Shown piece after piece: positions 19,065 to 28,235 of a stretch of DNA of 64,000 nt. The notes below the pieces were generated by a model. That model worked only from the letters and a program-made list of their open reading frames with translations. It was not told the DNA's origin and ran no database searches. This DNA is from Deltaproteobacteria bacterium (GTDB lineage Bacteria > Desulfobacterota > Dissulfuribacteria > Dissulfuribacterales > QOAL01). Numbering within the stretch: position 1 is the stretch's first letter; each line of letters opens with the position of its first letter. The position numbers and the translations under genes are program-made. Location of the stretch: contig JALSNW010000014.1 in NCBI GenBank assembly GCA_026986785.1, positions 1 to 64,000 on the forward strand, written 5' to 3'.

Positions 19065-19156
19065 ATGAAAGAGATGAATATTGCCTGAAAATCTTGACAG
19101 GCCCTGGGTTAAAAGGACCTGTATATCATAAAAAAAGAACCAGGAGTTTTAAACCA

Positions 19157-19642
19157 ATGAAACATACCCTATCTGTTCTGGTGGAAAATGAACCGGGGGC
19201 ACTCTCTAGAATAACAGGACTGTTCAGCGGCCGTGGTTTCAACATCGAAAGCCTTTGTGTGGCTCCCACCCTGGACAGGACCATGTCTCATTTGACTCTT
19301 GTCACCAATGGAGACGAGTCGATCATAGAGCAGATTATCAAACAGTTGAACAGGCTTGTTGATGTCTACAAGGTAGTGGATGTCAGCGAAGGAGAATTTG
19401 TTGAAAGGGAGATGGCGCTCATAAAGGTGAGGGCTGAAGATGAGACCAGGGCAGAGGTCCTGAGAATGTGCGATATCTTCAGGTGTAAGGTTGTTGATGT
19501 AAGTCCAAAGACCTATACCATTGAGGTGACAGGCCCGGAATCCAAGTTGAAGGCCGTAACCGAGTTGTTGAACCCTCTTGGCATAAAGGAGATTACCAGG
19601 ACCGGGACAATTGCTATCCAGCGTGAAAAAAAGACTATCTGA
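19157..19642 (+). CDS. ilvN: Acetolactate synthase small (regulatory) subunit
   Basis: 161 residues from ATG 19157 (MKHTLSVLVENEPGALSRIT), with AGGAG at 19142-19146; an upstream in-frame TTG at 19094 would add a non-conserved extension. An N-terminal ACT domain (about 3-78) with GRGFNIESLCVAPT binds the feedback inhibitor valine in the family; a C-terminal ALS_ss_C domain follows (IKVRAEDETRAEVLRMCDIF). Works with IlvB upstream; the insertion of element A has pushed the two genes about 350 bases apart. Confidence 0.97.
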   Translation: MKHTLSVLVENEPGALSRITGLFSGRGFNIESLCVAPTLDRTMSHLTLVTNGDESIIEQIIKQLNRLVDVYKVVDVSEGEFVEREMALIKVRAEDETRAEVLRMCDIFRCKVVDVSPKTYTIEVTGPESKLKAVTELLNPLGIKEITRTGTIAIQREKKTI

Positions 19643-19657
19643 CAGGAGCCTTAAAAG

Positions 19658-20647
19658 ATGAAGATATATTATGACAAAGACGTACCCCAGGGCATACTCG
19701 AGGGAAAGACTGTAGCAGTCATAGGTTATGGGAGTCAGGGCCATGCCCATGCCCAAAATCTCAGAGATAGTGGTATCAATGTAATCGTTGGGCAGAGGCC
19801 AGGCTCTCCAAATTATGATCTGGCGGTCAAACATGGTTTTGAGCCTGTAAGTGCGGCAGATGCGGCAAAACAAGCAGACGTCATCATGGTGCTTGTGCCT
19901 GACCATGTCCAGGCTGATCTTTACAGGCAAGCCATTGAGCCCAATCTTGAACCTGGTAATATGCTCATGTTCTCCCACGGTTTCAATATCCATTTTGGAC
20001 AGATTGTGGCCCCCAAAGACGTGGACGTGACCATGGTGGCTCCAAAGGGGCCCGGGCATCTGGTAAGAAGGGAATACGAGATTGGTAGAGGTGTACCATG
20101 TCTTGTTGCAATTCATCAGGATGCTACTGGTCAGGCCCTTGAAAAGGCCCTTGGTTATGCCCAAGGAATTGGGGGGACCAGAGGTGGAGTCATTGAGACC
20201 ACCTTCAAGGAAGAGACAGAGACAGACCTCTTTGGCGAACAATGCGTGCTCTGTGGGGGTGTTAGTGAACTGATCAAGGCAGGTTTCGAGACATTGGTAG
20301 AGGCAGGTTATCAGCCTGAGATCGCCTATTTTGAATGTTGTCACGAGTTGAAACTCATTGTGGATCTCATCTATGAAGGTGGGCTGTCCAGGATGCGCTA
20401 TTCTATCAGTGATACAGCCGAATATGGTGATCTCACCAGGGGAAGGCGGATAATCACCCAGGAGACCAGGAAAGAGATGCGCCATATCCTCGACGAGATC
20501 CAGACAGGCAGCTTTGCAAAGGAATGGCTGTTGGAAAACAGGGTCAACCGTCCACAGTTCAATGCGCTGAGAAACAGGGAAAGGGAACATCTACTCGAAG
20601 AGGTAGGCTCCCGCCTCAGGGATATGATGAGCTGGCTCAAAGAATAG
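19658..20647 (+). CDS. ilvC: Ketol-acid reductoisomerase
   Basis: 329 residues, the short class I form. Isomerises and reduces acetolactate or acetohydroxybutyrate. The Rossmann motif [20 protein letters not shown] is followed by the coenzyme-choosing loop [10 protein letters not shown]; metal ligands and active site are in [19 protein letters not shown] and [19 protein letters not shown]. Fifteen bases after ilvN. Cofactor preference (NADPH or NADH) cannot be decided from reading alone. Confidence 0.98.
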   Translation: MKIYYDKDVPQGILEGKTVAVIGYGSQGHAHAQNLRDSGINVIVGQRPGSPNYDLAVKHGFEPVSAADAAKQADVIMVLVPDHVQADLYRQAIEPNLEPGNMLMFSHGFNIHFGQIVAPKDVDVTMVAPKGPGHLVRREYEIGRGVPCLVAIHQDATGQALEKALGYAQGIGGTRGGVIETTFKEETETDLFGEQCVLCGGVSELIKAGFETLVEAGYQPEIAYFECCHELKLIVDLIYEGGLSRMRYSISDTAEYGDLTRGRRIITQETRKEMRHILDEIQTGSFAKEWLLENRVNRPQFNALRNREREHLLEEVGSRLRDMMSWLKE

Positions 20648-20657
20648 AGACATAATT

Positions 20658-21311
20658 ATGTTGCCAGCAAGAATCCCTGTGGCCAAGGAGGGCCTGCCCT
20701 TTATCGGCATGTCAGCCTTGGCTACAATTGTTTTTGCCATGCTCGGTATGAAAGGGCCAGCACTTGCTGCTCTTATTTTTACTGGGTTTGTCCTGTATTT
20801 TTTCAGGGACCCTGAACGTGTAGTACCCCATAGGGCAAATTTGATTACTTCACCTGCTGATGGTAAGGTTATAGATATTTCAGAGGTGGAGGAGCCCTGG
20901 TTCCATAGTGGAGAGACATTGAGAATAAGCATATTCATGAATGTGTTTAACTGTCATGTAAATAGGGCGCCCATCTCGGGTGCAGTAATGGATATGCAAT
21001 ACAGGCCAGGAATTTTTGTCTCTGCCAATAAGGCGCGGGCCATTTCTGACAACGAGGCCAATGCCATGCTTCTGCAGGATGATGCTGGTAGGAGGGTAAC
21101 CGTTGTCCAGGTCGCTGGCCTTATCGCCAGGAGGATAGTCTGCCATGCTCAAGTAGGCGACACCCTCGAAAGGGGCCAGCGTTATGGCATGATAAGGTTT
21201 GGTTCCAGGCTCGACGTATATGCTCCTGCAGACAGCCTGATCCTCATAGAGAGAGGGGATCGTGTTGTGGCAGGGCAGTCGGTGCTTGCGGAGATGAAGG
21301 AACAGTCATGA
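20658..21311 (+). CDS. psd: Phosphatidylserine decarboxylase, short type
   Basis: 217 residues. Makes phosphatidylethanolamine from phosphatidylserine at the inner membrane. The N-terminus has a membrane hairpin (about 12-50, ATIVFAMLGMKGPALAALIF), then the conserved DGKVIDI and FMNVFNCHVNRAPISG segments. The self-cleavage site that yields the pyruvoyl group is the Gly-Ser of RFGSRLDVY near the C-terminus. It overlaps pssA by ATGA (21308-21311), pairing the two steps of phosphatidylethanolamine synthesis. Confidence 0.95.
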   Translation: MLPARIPVAKEGLPFIGMSALATIVFAMLGMKGPALAALIFTGFVLYFFRDPERVVPHRANLITSPADGKVIDISEVEEPWFHSGETLRISIFMNVFNCHVNRAPISGAVMDMQYRPGIFVSANKARAISDNEANAMLLQDDAGRRVTVVQVAGLIARRIVCHAQVGDTLERGQRYGMIRFGSRLDVYAPADSLILIERGDRVVAGQSVLAEMKEQS

Positions 21312-22084
21312 AGATTCGAGATCCAAAGGTGAACAGAACCCCTATCAGGGGTGCCTATATACTTCCAAATCTTCTTACTTCTGCCAGCCTGTTTGCCGGC
21401 TTTTATTCACTGGTGGCAGCAATAAATGGGAACTACCTCGCCGCTGCCTGGGCAATCCTCGTATCAGGTATTTTCGACGGCCTTGATGGCAGGGTTGCAC
21501 GTATCACTGGGACCACCAGTAAGTTTGGCCTTGAGTATGATTCATTGGCAGATTTGGTGGCATTTGGGGTGGCCCCTGGGATACTTGCCTTTACTTGGGG
21601 GCTTCAAACCTATGGCAGGCTTGGCTGGCTTGCGGGTTTTCTCTATGTGGCCACCACCGCCTTGAGGCTTGCAAGATTCAATACCCTCGGTTCGTCTGGA
21701 CCGGGTTCAAAACATTTTTTCACAGGTCTCCCCTGTCCCTCTGCAGCAGCAATGGTTGCTACCACAGTGCTTCTTTGTCATCATTTTGGCATCCTTGGCC
21801 CTGTTCGTCATTATGGCGTGCTTCTGCTCATATACAGCTTATCCTTTCTAATGGTGAGCAATGTGCGTTATCATAGTTTCAAGGAGGTGAAGTGGTTTAA
21901 TCAGCACCCATTCAGGGGAATCATAGCATTTCTGCTGACTATGGTTGTCATAGCCATAGAACCCAAGGTCACCCTTTTCCTTATCTTCTTTGCCTATGTC
22001 TTTTCCGGGCCTCTACTACATTCCTTGAGCCTATTGAGGGCCAGGAGAAAAGAGGCTGGAATCGTAGAGAAAAGAGAATCGTAG
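21308..22084 (+). CDS. pssA: CDP-diacylglycerol-serine O-phosphatidyltransferase
   Basis: 258 residues, integral membrane protein with about seven hydrophobic helices. The CDP-alcohol phosphotransferase motif D-G-x2-A-R-x8-G-x3-D-x3-D is visible as DGLDGRVARI and continues with GLEYDSLADLVAFG. Produces phosphatidylserine for the adjacent Psd. Start overlaps psd. This psd-pssA pair inside the branched-chain operon is a known arrangement in Desulfobacterota and relatives. Confidence 0.95.
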   Translation: MKIRDPKVNRTPIRGAYILPNLLTSASLFAGFYSLVAAINGNYLAAAWAILVSGIFDGLDGRVARITGTTSKFGLEYDSLADLVAFGVAPGILAFTWGLQTYGRLGWLAGFLYVATTALRLARFNTLGSSGPGSKHFFTGLPCPSAAAMVATTVLLCHHFGILGPVRHYGVLLLIYSLSFLMVSNVRYHSFKEVKWFNQHPFRGIIAFLLTMVVIAIEPKVTLFLIFFAYVFSGPLLHSLSLLRARRKEAGIVEKRES

Positions 22085-22111
22085 GATAGAAGAAGAAAGG
22101 AAATATCCATC

Positions 22112-23623
22112 ATGGAAAACAATAGAATAATAATCTTTGACACAACCCTCAGGGACGGAGAACAATCACCAGGGGTTTCTCTCAACATGGAAGACAAGAT
22201 CCAGATAGGCCGTCAACTGGAGAAGTTGGGTGTTGATGTACTCGAGGCGGGTTTCCCCGTGGCTTCGCCAGGAGACTTCAAGGGTGTCCAACTCCTTGCG
22301 ACAGAGCTGAAGAATCTCCAGGTAACCGCACTTGCAAGGGCTACGAAGAAGGATATAGATACGGCTTGGGAGGCTATAAAAAAAGGTGCCAATCCCAGGA
22401 TTCACACCTTTTTGGCTACCTCGGACATACATCTCAAGTACAAGCTCAGAAAGACCAGGGAAGAGGTCCTGGAGATGGCTGCAGAGGCGGTGAAATATGC
22501 CTCTGGTTACACATCGAACATTGAATTTTCCGCAGAAGATGCAAGCCGCACTGATCTTGATTTCCTCTGTAAGGTATTCGAAAAGGTAATAGATGCTGGT
22601 GCGACAACTGTCAATTTCCCAGATACAGTAGGGTATGCCATCCCCTGGGACTTTGGCCGAATGGTTCGTTACATCATGGAAAATACGCCCAATATCCACA
22701 AGGCTGTATTGAGCGTTCACTGTCATAACGACCTGGGCCTTGCCACTGCCAATGTGCTCTCTGCCGTAAAGGAGGGTGCCAGACAGGTGGAATGTACCGT
22801 GAATGGCATAGGAGAACGTGCTGGCAATACCGCCATGGAAGAGGTGGTGATGGCAATTCGTACAAGACATGACTGCCTGCCCTATGAAACCGGTATAAAC
22901 ACACGGCATATATCCTCGACCAGCCGCATGGTGAGCACCTTGACCGGCATGCCTGTCCAACCCAACAAGGCAATAGTTGGGGCCAATGCCTTTGCCCACG
23001 AGTCTGGCATTCATCAGGATGGCGTACTCAAGGAGAGGACTACCTATGAGATCATGGACCCAAAGGACATAGGATTGTCCCATGGACGCTTGGTGCTCGG
23101 CAAGCACTCAGGACGCCATGCCATGAAGGCAAAGCTCGAAGAGATGGGCTATGATCTCTCTGAGCAGGAGATAGACCGGGTGTTCATCAGGTTCAAGGCC
23201 TTGGCGGACAAAAAGAAGGAGATCTTTCCTGAGGACCTGGAGGCCATAGTTGCAGAAGAGATACTCAGGATACCTGAGACATACAAGTTGACCTATCTTC
23301 ATGTGGCAGGTGGAAGTGGGATTAGGCCAACGGCCACAGTTGGAATCGCCATAGAAGGTGAGGAGAGGATAGGTGTTTCCATTGGGGCTGGTCCAATAGA
23401 TGCAGCTTTCAAGGCAGTGGCCAAGCTCATCGAGACCAAGAGCAAGCTTTTGAGATTCACCGTCAACTCCATAACAGGGGGTACTGATGCTCAGGGCGAG
23501 GTGACTGTCAGGCTTCAAGAAGGGGACAGGGTTGTCATAGGCCAGGGTGCAGACCCTGACATCATTACCGCAAGCGTAAGGGCTTATCTGAATGCCCTGA
23601 ATAGGCTTGCATACAAGAAATAA
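22112..23623 (+). CDS. leuA: 2-isopropylmalate synthase
   Basis: 503 residues. Condenses 2-oxoisovalerate with acetyl-CoA, the committed step to leucine. TIM barrel begins [20 protein letters not shown]; the metal-binding HxH is in [20 protein letters not shown], and the lid region [20 protein letters not shown] follows. From about residue 390 a LeuA dimer (allosteric) domain ([30 protein letters not shown]) provides leucine feedback in the family. Start ATG 22112 with AAAGGAAA upstream. Confidence 0.97.
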   Translation: MENNRIIIFDTTLRDGEQSPGVSLNMEDKIQIGRQLEKLGVDVLEAGFPVASPGDFKGVQLLATELKNLQVTALARATKKDIDTAWEAIKKGANPRIHTFLATSDIHLKYKLRKTREEVLEMAAEAVKYASGYTSNIEFSAEDASRTDLDFLCKVFEKVIDAGATTVNFPDTVGYAIPWDFGRMVRYIMENTPNIHKAVLSVHCHNDLGLATANVLSAVKEGARQVECTVNGIGERAGNTAMEEVVMAIRTRHDCLPYETGINTRHISSTSRMVSTLTGMPVQPNKAIVGANAFAHESGIHQDGVLKERTTYEIMDPKDIGLSHGRLVLGKHSGRHAMKAKLEEMGYDLSEQEIDRVFIRFKALADKKKEIFPEDLEAIVAEEILRIPETYKLTYLHVAGGSGIRPTATVGIAIEGEERIGVSIGAGPIDAAFKAVAKLIETKSKLLRFTVNSITGGTDAQGEVTVRLQEGDRVVIGQGADPDIITASVRAYLNALNRLAYKK

Positions 23624-23631
23624 AAACGCAT

Positions 23632-23647
23632 GGGCCTAAAAAGGCCC
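23632..23647 (+). other. Small hairpin between leuA and leuC
   Basis: GGGCCT-AAAA-AGGCCC forms a perfect 6-bp stem with an AAAA loop. No T run follows, so it is not a typical terminator; it may only stabilise or process the mRNA. Confidence 0.3.
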
Positions 23648-23678
23648 TGAAAACCAAATAGGAATGAGGTATGCGACA

Positions 23679-24944
23679 ATGAGTCGTCCAATGACAATTG
23701 CCGAGAAGATTCTGGCTGCTCATGCCGGGCTCGATTCAGTAGAGCCGGGGCAGCTCGTGGATGTAAGGGTTGACATGGCCCTTGGAAATGATATCACGGC
23801 CCCAATATCCATAGAGGTTTTTCGAAAGGCAGGGGCAAAGGATGTCTTCGACAGGGAAAAGATCGCCTTGGTGGCCGATCACTTCACGCCCAACAAGGAT
23901 ATCAAGAGTGCAGAACAGGTACGGATGCTGAGGGAATTTGCCCAGGAGCAGGCCATTGTCCATTTTTACGAAGGTGGCAAGGTCGGGGTGGAACATTGCC
24001 TCCTGCCTGAAAAAGGCATAGTCCTTCCCGGGGACGTGGTCATAGGGGCTGACAGTCATACATGTACCTATGGAGCCCTTGGGGCCTTTGCTACAGGGGT
24101 TGGGAGTACTGATCTGGCCGCAGCCATGATAACAGGCAGGACATGGTTCAAGGTACCCGAAAGTATAAAGATAGTGTACAACGGCCAGCTTCAGCCCTGG
24201 GTGAGTGGAAAGGATCTCATACTCTATACCATAGGAGATATAGGGGTGGATGGGGCCCTGTACATGGCAATGGAGTTCACAGGTCCTGTTATCGAAAGAT
24301 TGCCAATGGCAGACAGGTTCACCATGTCCAATATGGCCATTGAGGCAGGAGGCAAGGCTGGGCTTGTAAACCCTGACGCTACAACAGAAGAATTCGTCTC
24401 AGGCAGGGCACAGCGGGCCTACAACGTCTTCACCAGTGATGATGATGCCCAGTATGCAAGGGTGATAGAATATGATTGTGCAGAGATAGAGCCCCAGATT
24501 GCCTTTCCTCACCTTCCCGAAAACACGGTTGGTATTTCAGAGGTGGCAACTGTCGAACTCGATCAGGTGGTAATAGGTTCTTGTACCAATGGACGGATAG
24601 AGGATTTGGCCATAGCCGCAGCCATACTGGAGGGAAGGCGGGTTGCAGAAGACCTGAGGCTCATAGTACTGCCTGCTACACCTACCATTTGGGCAGAGGC
24701 CCTTGAAAAAGGTTTTCTCAAGATCTTTTCAGATGCTGGGGCAGTCATCGGCCCACCAACATGTGGCCCTTGTCTCGGAGGGCACATGGGGGTATTGGCA
24801 AAGGGGGAGCGAGCTCTTTCCACGACCAACAGAAATTTTGTGGGCAGAATGGGTCATCCGGAGAGTGAGCTCTACCTGGCAAGCCCTGCTATAGCTGCCG
24901 CAAGTGCGATATTGGGTAGGATTGGAAGCCCTGAAGAACTTTGA
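23679..24944 (+). CDS. leuC: 3-isopropylmalate dehydratase large subunit
   Basis: 421 residues from ATG 23679, preceded by GAGGT at 23666-23670; ATG 23664 and 23691 are alternatives. Aconitase-type enzyme that isomerises 2- to 3-isopropylmalate with LeuD. The [4Fe-4S] ligands are the cysteines in [13 protein letters not shown] and [31 protein letters not shown] marks the substrate region. The length (about 420) is that of the two-subunit archaeal/anaerobe type rather than the 465-residue E. coli form. Confidence 0.96.
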   Translation: MSRPMTIAEKILAAHAGLDSVEPGQLVDVRVDMALGNDITAPISIEVFRKAGAKDVFDREKIALVADHFTPNKDIKSAEQVRMLREFAQEQAIVHFYEGGKVGVEHCLLPEKGIVLPGDVVIGADSHTCTYGALGAFATGVGSTDLAAAMITGRTWFKVPESIKIVYNGQLQPWVSGKDLILYTIGDIGVDGALYMAMEFTGPVIERLPMADRFTMSNMAIEAGGKAGLVNPDATTEEFVSGRAQRAYNVFTSDDDAQYARVIEYDCAEIEPQIAFPHLPENTVGISEVATVELDQVVIGSCTNGRIEDLAIAAAILEGRRVAEDLRLIVLPATPTIWAEALEKGFLKIFSDAGAVIGPPTCGPCLGGHMGVLAKGERALSTTNRNFVGRMGHPESELYLASPAIAAASAILGRIGSPEEL

Positions 24945-24959
24945 GGTGAGGAACAAGCA

Positions 24960-25457
24960 ATGAAGATACGAGGCAAGGTGTGGAAATTTGGAGACAACAT
25001 TGACACTGATGCAATCATTCCTGCACGTTACTTGAATACATCTGACCCCAAGGAACTGGCAAGGCATTGTATGGAGGATGCAGATGCGGAGTTTCCCCAA
25101 AAGGTGACTCCTGGAGACATCATCGTTGCAGGGAAGAATTTTGGCTGTGGCTCATCCAGGGAACATGCACCTATTGCCCTCAAGGCTGCTGGTATCTCTT
25201 GCATCATAGCCCCGAGTTTTGCCAGGATATTTTATCGTAATGCCTTCAACATGGGCCTGCCTATATTCGAGAGTGCCGAGGCTGCCAAAGAGATAGAAGA
25301 GGGGCACGAAGTGGAAGTAGATGCCGACTCTGGCATTATAAAAGACCTTACAACAGGCAAGGAGATGAGGGCACAGCCCATTCCTCCGTTCATGCAGGAA
25401 CTCATCGCTGATGGTGGCTTGATCGAGCATATCCTGAAAAAATTTCAAGAAAAATGA
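24960..25457 (+). CDS. leuD: 3-isopropylmalate dehydratase small subunit
   Basis: 165 residues, the short LeuD type that pairs with the 420-residue LeuC upstream. The swivel-domain motifs [20 protein letters not shown] and [20 protein letters not shown] are present; the serine-arginine pair of GSSREH contacts substrate. Fifteen bases after leuC, AGGTGAGG at 24943-24950. Confidence 0.96.
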   Translation: MKIRGKVWKFGDNIDTDAIIPARYLNTSDPKELARHCMEDADAEFPQKVTPGDIIVAGKNFGCGSSREHAPIALKAAGISCIIAPSFARIFYRNAFNMGLPIFESAEAAKEIEEGHEVEVDADSGIIKDLTTGKEMRAQPIPPFMQELIADGGLIEHILKKFQEK

Positions 25458-25526
25458 TTTGTATTCATATTGGTGCATGCTGTAATAATCAAAAAATCTT
25501 TTTAATTGACAAGGAGAGGAAGACAC

Positions 25527-26594
25527 ATGGCAAATAGATACAAGATAGCGGTTATTCCCGGTGACGGTACTGGCCCTGAAGTTGTAAGGGAGGGGGTCAA
25601 AGTGCTCGAGGTTGCTGCATCGAGGTTTGGCTTCGAGTTGGATATGACGTGGTATGATTATGGTGGTGACAGGTATCTCAAGACCGGTGAAGTTCTACCT
25701 GAAGGGGCCGTAGAGGATCTCAAGCAGTACAAGGCTATATATCTTGGTGCCATAGGTCATCCCGATGTAAAACCAGGTATCCTGGAGAAGGGGATTTTGC
25801 TGGCCTTGAGATTTGCCCTGGATCAGTACATAAATTTGCGACCTGTGATCCTTTATCCGGGTGTTGATACACCATTGAAAGACAAGGGGCCAGAAGACAT
25901 AAATTTTGTGGTGGTCAGGGAGAATACCGAAGGTCTCTATGCAGGAGCAGGCGGGGTGCTCAAGAAAGGCACCTCTGATGAAGTGGCTGTTCAGGAATCC
26001 ATAAATACGAGAAAGGGCGTGGAACGATGTATTCGTTTTGCCTATGAATACTGCAGGAAGAGAAACCAGAAAAAGACCCTTACCCTCTGCGGCAAGACCA
26101 ATGTTTTGACCTACGCCTTTGATCTATGGGAAAGGGCTTTTTACGAGATCGGCGAGGAATACCCGGATATAAAGAAGGAGTATGCCCACGTGGATGCCAC
26201 ATGTATGTGGATGGTCAAAAATCCCGAATGGTTCGATGTGATCGTTACAGATAATATGTTTGGCGATATTATTACTGATCTTGGTGCCATGATTCAGGGA
26301 GGAATGGGTATCGCCGCTGGTGGAAACATCAATCCAGAAGGGGTCTCCATGTTCGAACCCATTGGGGGATCTGCACCCAAATATACCGGCAAGAATGTCA
26401 TAAATCCCCTTGCGGCCATATGTGCTGGACAGATGATGTTGGATTACTTGGGAGAGGAAGAGGCTGCAAAGGCCGTGGAAGATGCAGTAAAGAAGGCGGT
26501 GAGTCAAGATCTCAAGAGCCTTTCTGCTGGTAAGATGGGCTATTCCACGACAGAGGTTGGAGATCTTGTTGCCAGATACGTAAAAGAAGTCTGA
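25527..26594 (+). CDS. leuB: 3-isopropylmalate dehydrogenase (isocitrate/isopropylmalate dehydrogenase family)
   Basis: 355 residues from ATG 25527 ([20 protein letters not shown]), chosen because AAGGAGAGG at 25511-25519 precedes it. Oxidatively decarboxylates 3-isopropylmalate. Active-site pieces: [28 protein letters not shown] with the catalytic lysine, and the metal aspartates in [20 protein letters not shown]. The loop after the first strands ([12 protein letters not shown]) resembles the tartrate/D-malate dehydrogenase branch, so side activities are possible, but its place after leuCD makes the leucine role by far the most likely. Confidence 0.92.
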   Translation: MANRYKIAVIPGDGTGPEVVREGVKVLEVAASRFGFELDMTWYDYGGDRYLKTGEVLPEGAVEDLKQYKAIYLGAIGHPDVKPGILEKGILLALRFALDQYINLRPVILYPGVDTPLKDKGPEDINFVVVRENTEGLYAGAGGVLKKGTSDEVAVQESINTRKGVERCIRFAYEYCRKRNQKKTLTLCGKTNVLTYAFDLWERAFYEIGEEYPDIKKEYAHVDATCMWMVKNPEWFDVIVTDNMFGDIITDLGAMIQGGMGIAAGGNINPEGVSMFEPIGGSAPKYTGKNVINPLAAICAGQMMLDYLGEEEAAKAVEDAVKKAVSQDLKSLSAGKMGYSTTEVGDLVARYVKEV

Positions 26595-26673
26595 AAAGCT
26601 TAGAGAGTGTGTTTATTATGATGGGATACTGGTATATATTTCCCAAAAAAGATACTGGAAGGTTTAGGGAAAG

Positions 26674-27732
26674 ATGAGTAGGGAATATTGTGTGGCAGTT
26701 GCAGGGGCAACGGGAGCAGTTGGCAAGACCATGATAAAGGTCCTGGAGGAGAGGTCTTTTCCTGTCTCAGAGATCCGTCTCCTTGCCTCTGAGCGTTCTG
26801 AAGGGAAGGAATTGATGTTTCGCGGGCAGAAGGTGGTGGTTCACAAGATGGATCACGATTCCTTTGACGGGGTCGATATTGCCCTGTTTTCTGCAGGTGG
26901 TTCCAGAAGCCGTGAATTTGCACCTTCTGCTGCCAAGGCAGGGGCAGTCGTGGTTGACAATTCGAGTGCCTGGCGTATGGATCCAGACGTCCCGTTGGTG
27001 GTCCCTGAGGTAAACCCTCATGCAATAGCAGGTTATAAGAAAAAAGGTATTATTGCCAATCCCAACTGCTCCACCATACAGATGGTGGTGGCCCTCAAGC
27101 CACTATATGACTATGCCCGGATAGAACGGATAGTGGTTTCCACCTATCAGGCTGTCTCAGGAACAGGCCAGCAGGCTATTGCTGAATTGGAGGAAGAGAT
27201 AAGGCAGTGGGTGATAAAGGGCTGTGGCAGTGAGCCAGGAAAGTCAAAAGGCTGGGTGGGTGAGTATGACTATAAGGCCTATCCCCATCAGATCGCATTC
27301 AATTGTCTGCCTCATATAGATGTATTCACTGAAAATGGCTATACGAAAGAAGAGATGAAGATGGTCAATGAGACCAGGAAGATCCTGGAGGACGATTCCA
27401 TCATGGTCTCAGCCACGGCCGTGAGGGTACCTGTCTTTTTTGGCCATTCAGAGGCAGTCAATATCCGATTCGAACAGCCTGTCACTGCAGAACAGGCCAA
27501 GAAGTTGCTGGAAGATGCCCCAGGGGTAAAGGTGGTGGACGACCCTTCTGAAAATCGTTACCCCATGGCCATAGAGGCGGAGGGGAAGGATTTGACCTTC
27601 GTGGGTAGGATCAGAGAAGACATCTCCCAGGAAAACGGTCTCGACTTGTGGATAGTGGCTGACAACATCAGAAAGGGTGCAGCAACCAATGCCGTGCAGA
27701 TAGCCGAGAAGTTGGTGGAGTCTTATCTGTGA
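26674..27732 (+). CDS. asd: Aspartate-semialdehyde dehydrogenase
   Basis: 352 residues. Reduces aspartyl phosphate to aspartate semialdehyde for lysine, threonine, methionine and isoleucine. Dinucleotide motif VAVAGATGAVGKTMIKVL at the N-terminus; catalytic Cys132 in NPNCSTIQMVVALKP; downstream histidine in AVRVPVFFGHSEAVNI. Last gene of the ilv-leu operon, followed by a strong terminator. Supplying the isoleucine precursor branch makes the placement sensible. Confidence 0.97.
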   Translation: MSREYCVAVAGATGAVGKTMIKVLEERSFPVSEIRLLASERSEGKELMFRGQKVVVHKMDHDSFDGVDIALFSAGGSRSREFAPSAAKAGAVVVDNSSAWRMDPDVPLVVPEVNPHAIAGYKKKGIIANPNCSTIQMVVALKPLYDYARIERIVVSTYQAVSGTGQQAIAELEEEIRQWVIKGCGSEPGKSKGWVGEYDYKAYPHQIAFNCLPHIDVFTENGYTKEEMKMVNETRKILEDDSIMVSATAVRVPVFFGHSEAVNIRFEQPVTAEQAKKLLEDAPGVKVVDDPSENRYPMAIEAEGKDLTFVGRIREDISQENGLDLWIVADNIRKGAATNAVQIAEKLVESYL

Positions 27733-27782
27733 GACCTGGTCTTTGACTTGGATTACCTCTTTTATAAAAATCAAGGATTGTG

Positions 27783-27815
27783 GGGCGGGACCTTTTGGTC
27801 CCGTCCTTTTGTTTT
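27783..27815 (+). terminator. Terminator of the ilv-leu-asd operon
   Basis: GGGCGGGACC (27783-27792) and GGTCCCGTCC (27797-27806) form a 10-bp stem with one G-U pair and a TTTT loop, followed by TTTTGTTTT. Orientation matches the + strand operon. Confidence 0.92.
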
Positions 27816-27817
27816 AT

Positions 27818-28085
27818 CCCAGATTATAAATATTATGCACTTCAAATGCTTGGGTAAAGATTTTCTATAAAAAAATCAAACAGTTATTTGCATTTTTTGG
27901 ATGAATACTTTCATCCAAAAGGTGAAGATTTTTCTGTTCTGAAAACTCAGCCATTTGAAGCCGCAAGGGGGCTTGCAATTTTACCGAATCTGCTTTGGTG
28001 TCGGGTAGTTGAAGTAGTACAGGGTATATTATACGAGCACCTCCTCTTCACATCTTTGGCAAGCCTGTACACTGCATAATCAGGG
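27818..28085 (-). mobile_element. MITE-like repeat, copy B (inverted), upstream of the C25 peptidase gene
   Basis: A 268-bp non-coding element in the opposite orientation to copies A and C. Its head end on the minus strand reads CCCTGATTATGCA (28073-28085) and the other end carries ATTATGCA (27832-27839) after CCCAGATTAT. The core shared with copy C is at 27967-27997 (25 of 31 bases identical), with AGATGTGAA and GTACT blocks nearby. A perfect 11-bp hairpin, TTTTGGATGAA with TTCATCCAAAA (27895-27920), lies inside. No flanking duplication is obvious. It begins directly behind the asd terminator. Confidence 0.75.
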
Positions 28086-28133
28086 TTCTTCTAACATCAT
28101 CAATGGGGTTGGTCTACTGGTTCAGTTTTTATC

Positions 28134-28161
28134 TTGACATTGTTAATTATATCGCTATAAA
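28134..28161 (+). promoter_or_regulatory. Sigma70-type promoter of the C25 peptidase gene
   Basis: TTGACA (28134-28139), 16-base spacer, TATAAA (28156-28161; 5 of 6). It lies in the AT-rich stretch between repeat copy B and the gene, with an expected leader of about 65 bases. This is the strongest promoter match in the window. Confidence 0.75.
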
Positions 28162-28235
28162 ATTAATCTTATCTAATTATATACCTGGCATGTGTTTTGA
28201 CCTTTCAAGTTTTAATAGTTGGAAGGAGGTAAGAC

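Noticed and set aside
19094-19127. TTGACA ahead of ilvN as a separate promoter
   Set aside because: The nearest -10-like sequence (TATATC at 19122) is 22 bases away, too far for a sigma70 promoter.
23632-23647. Terminator between leuA and leuC
   Set aside because: The stem is only six bases and lacks a T run; the operon continues with close spacing.
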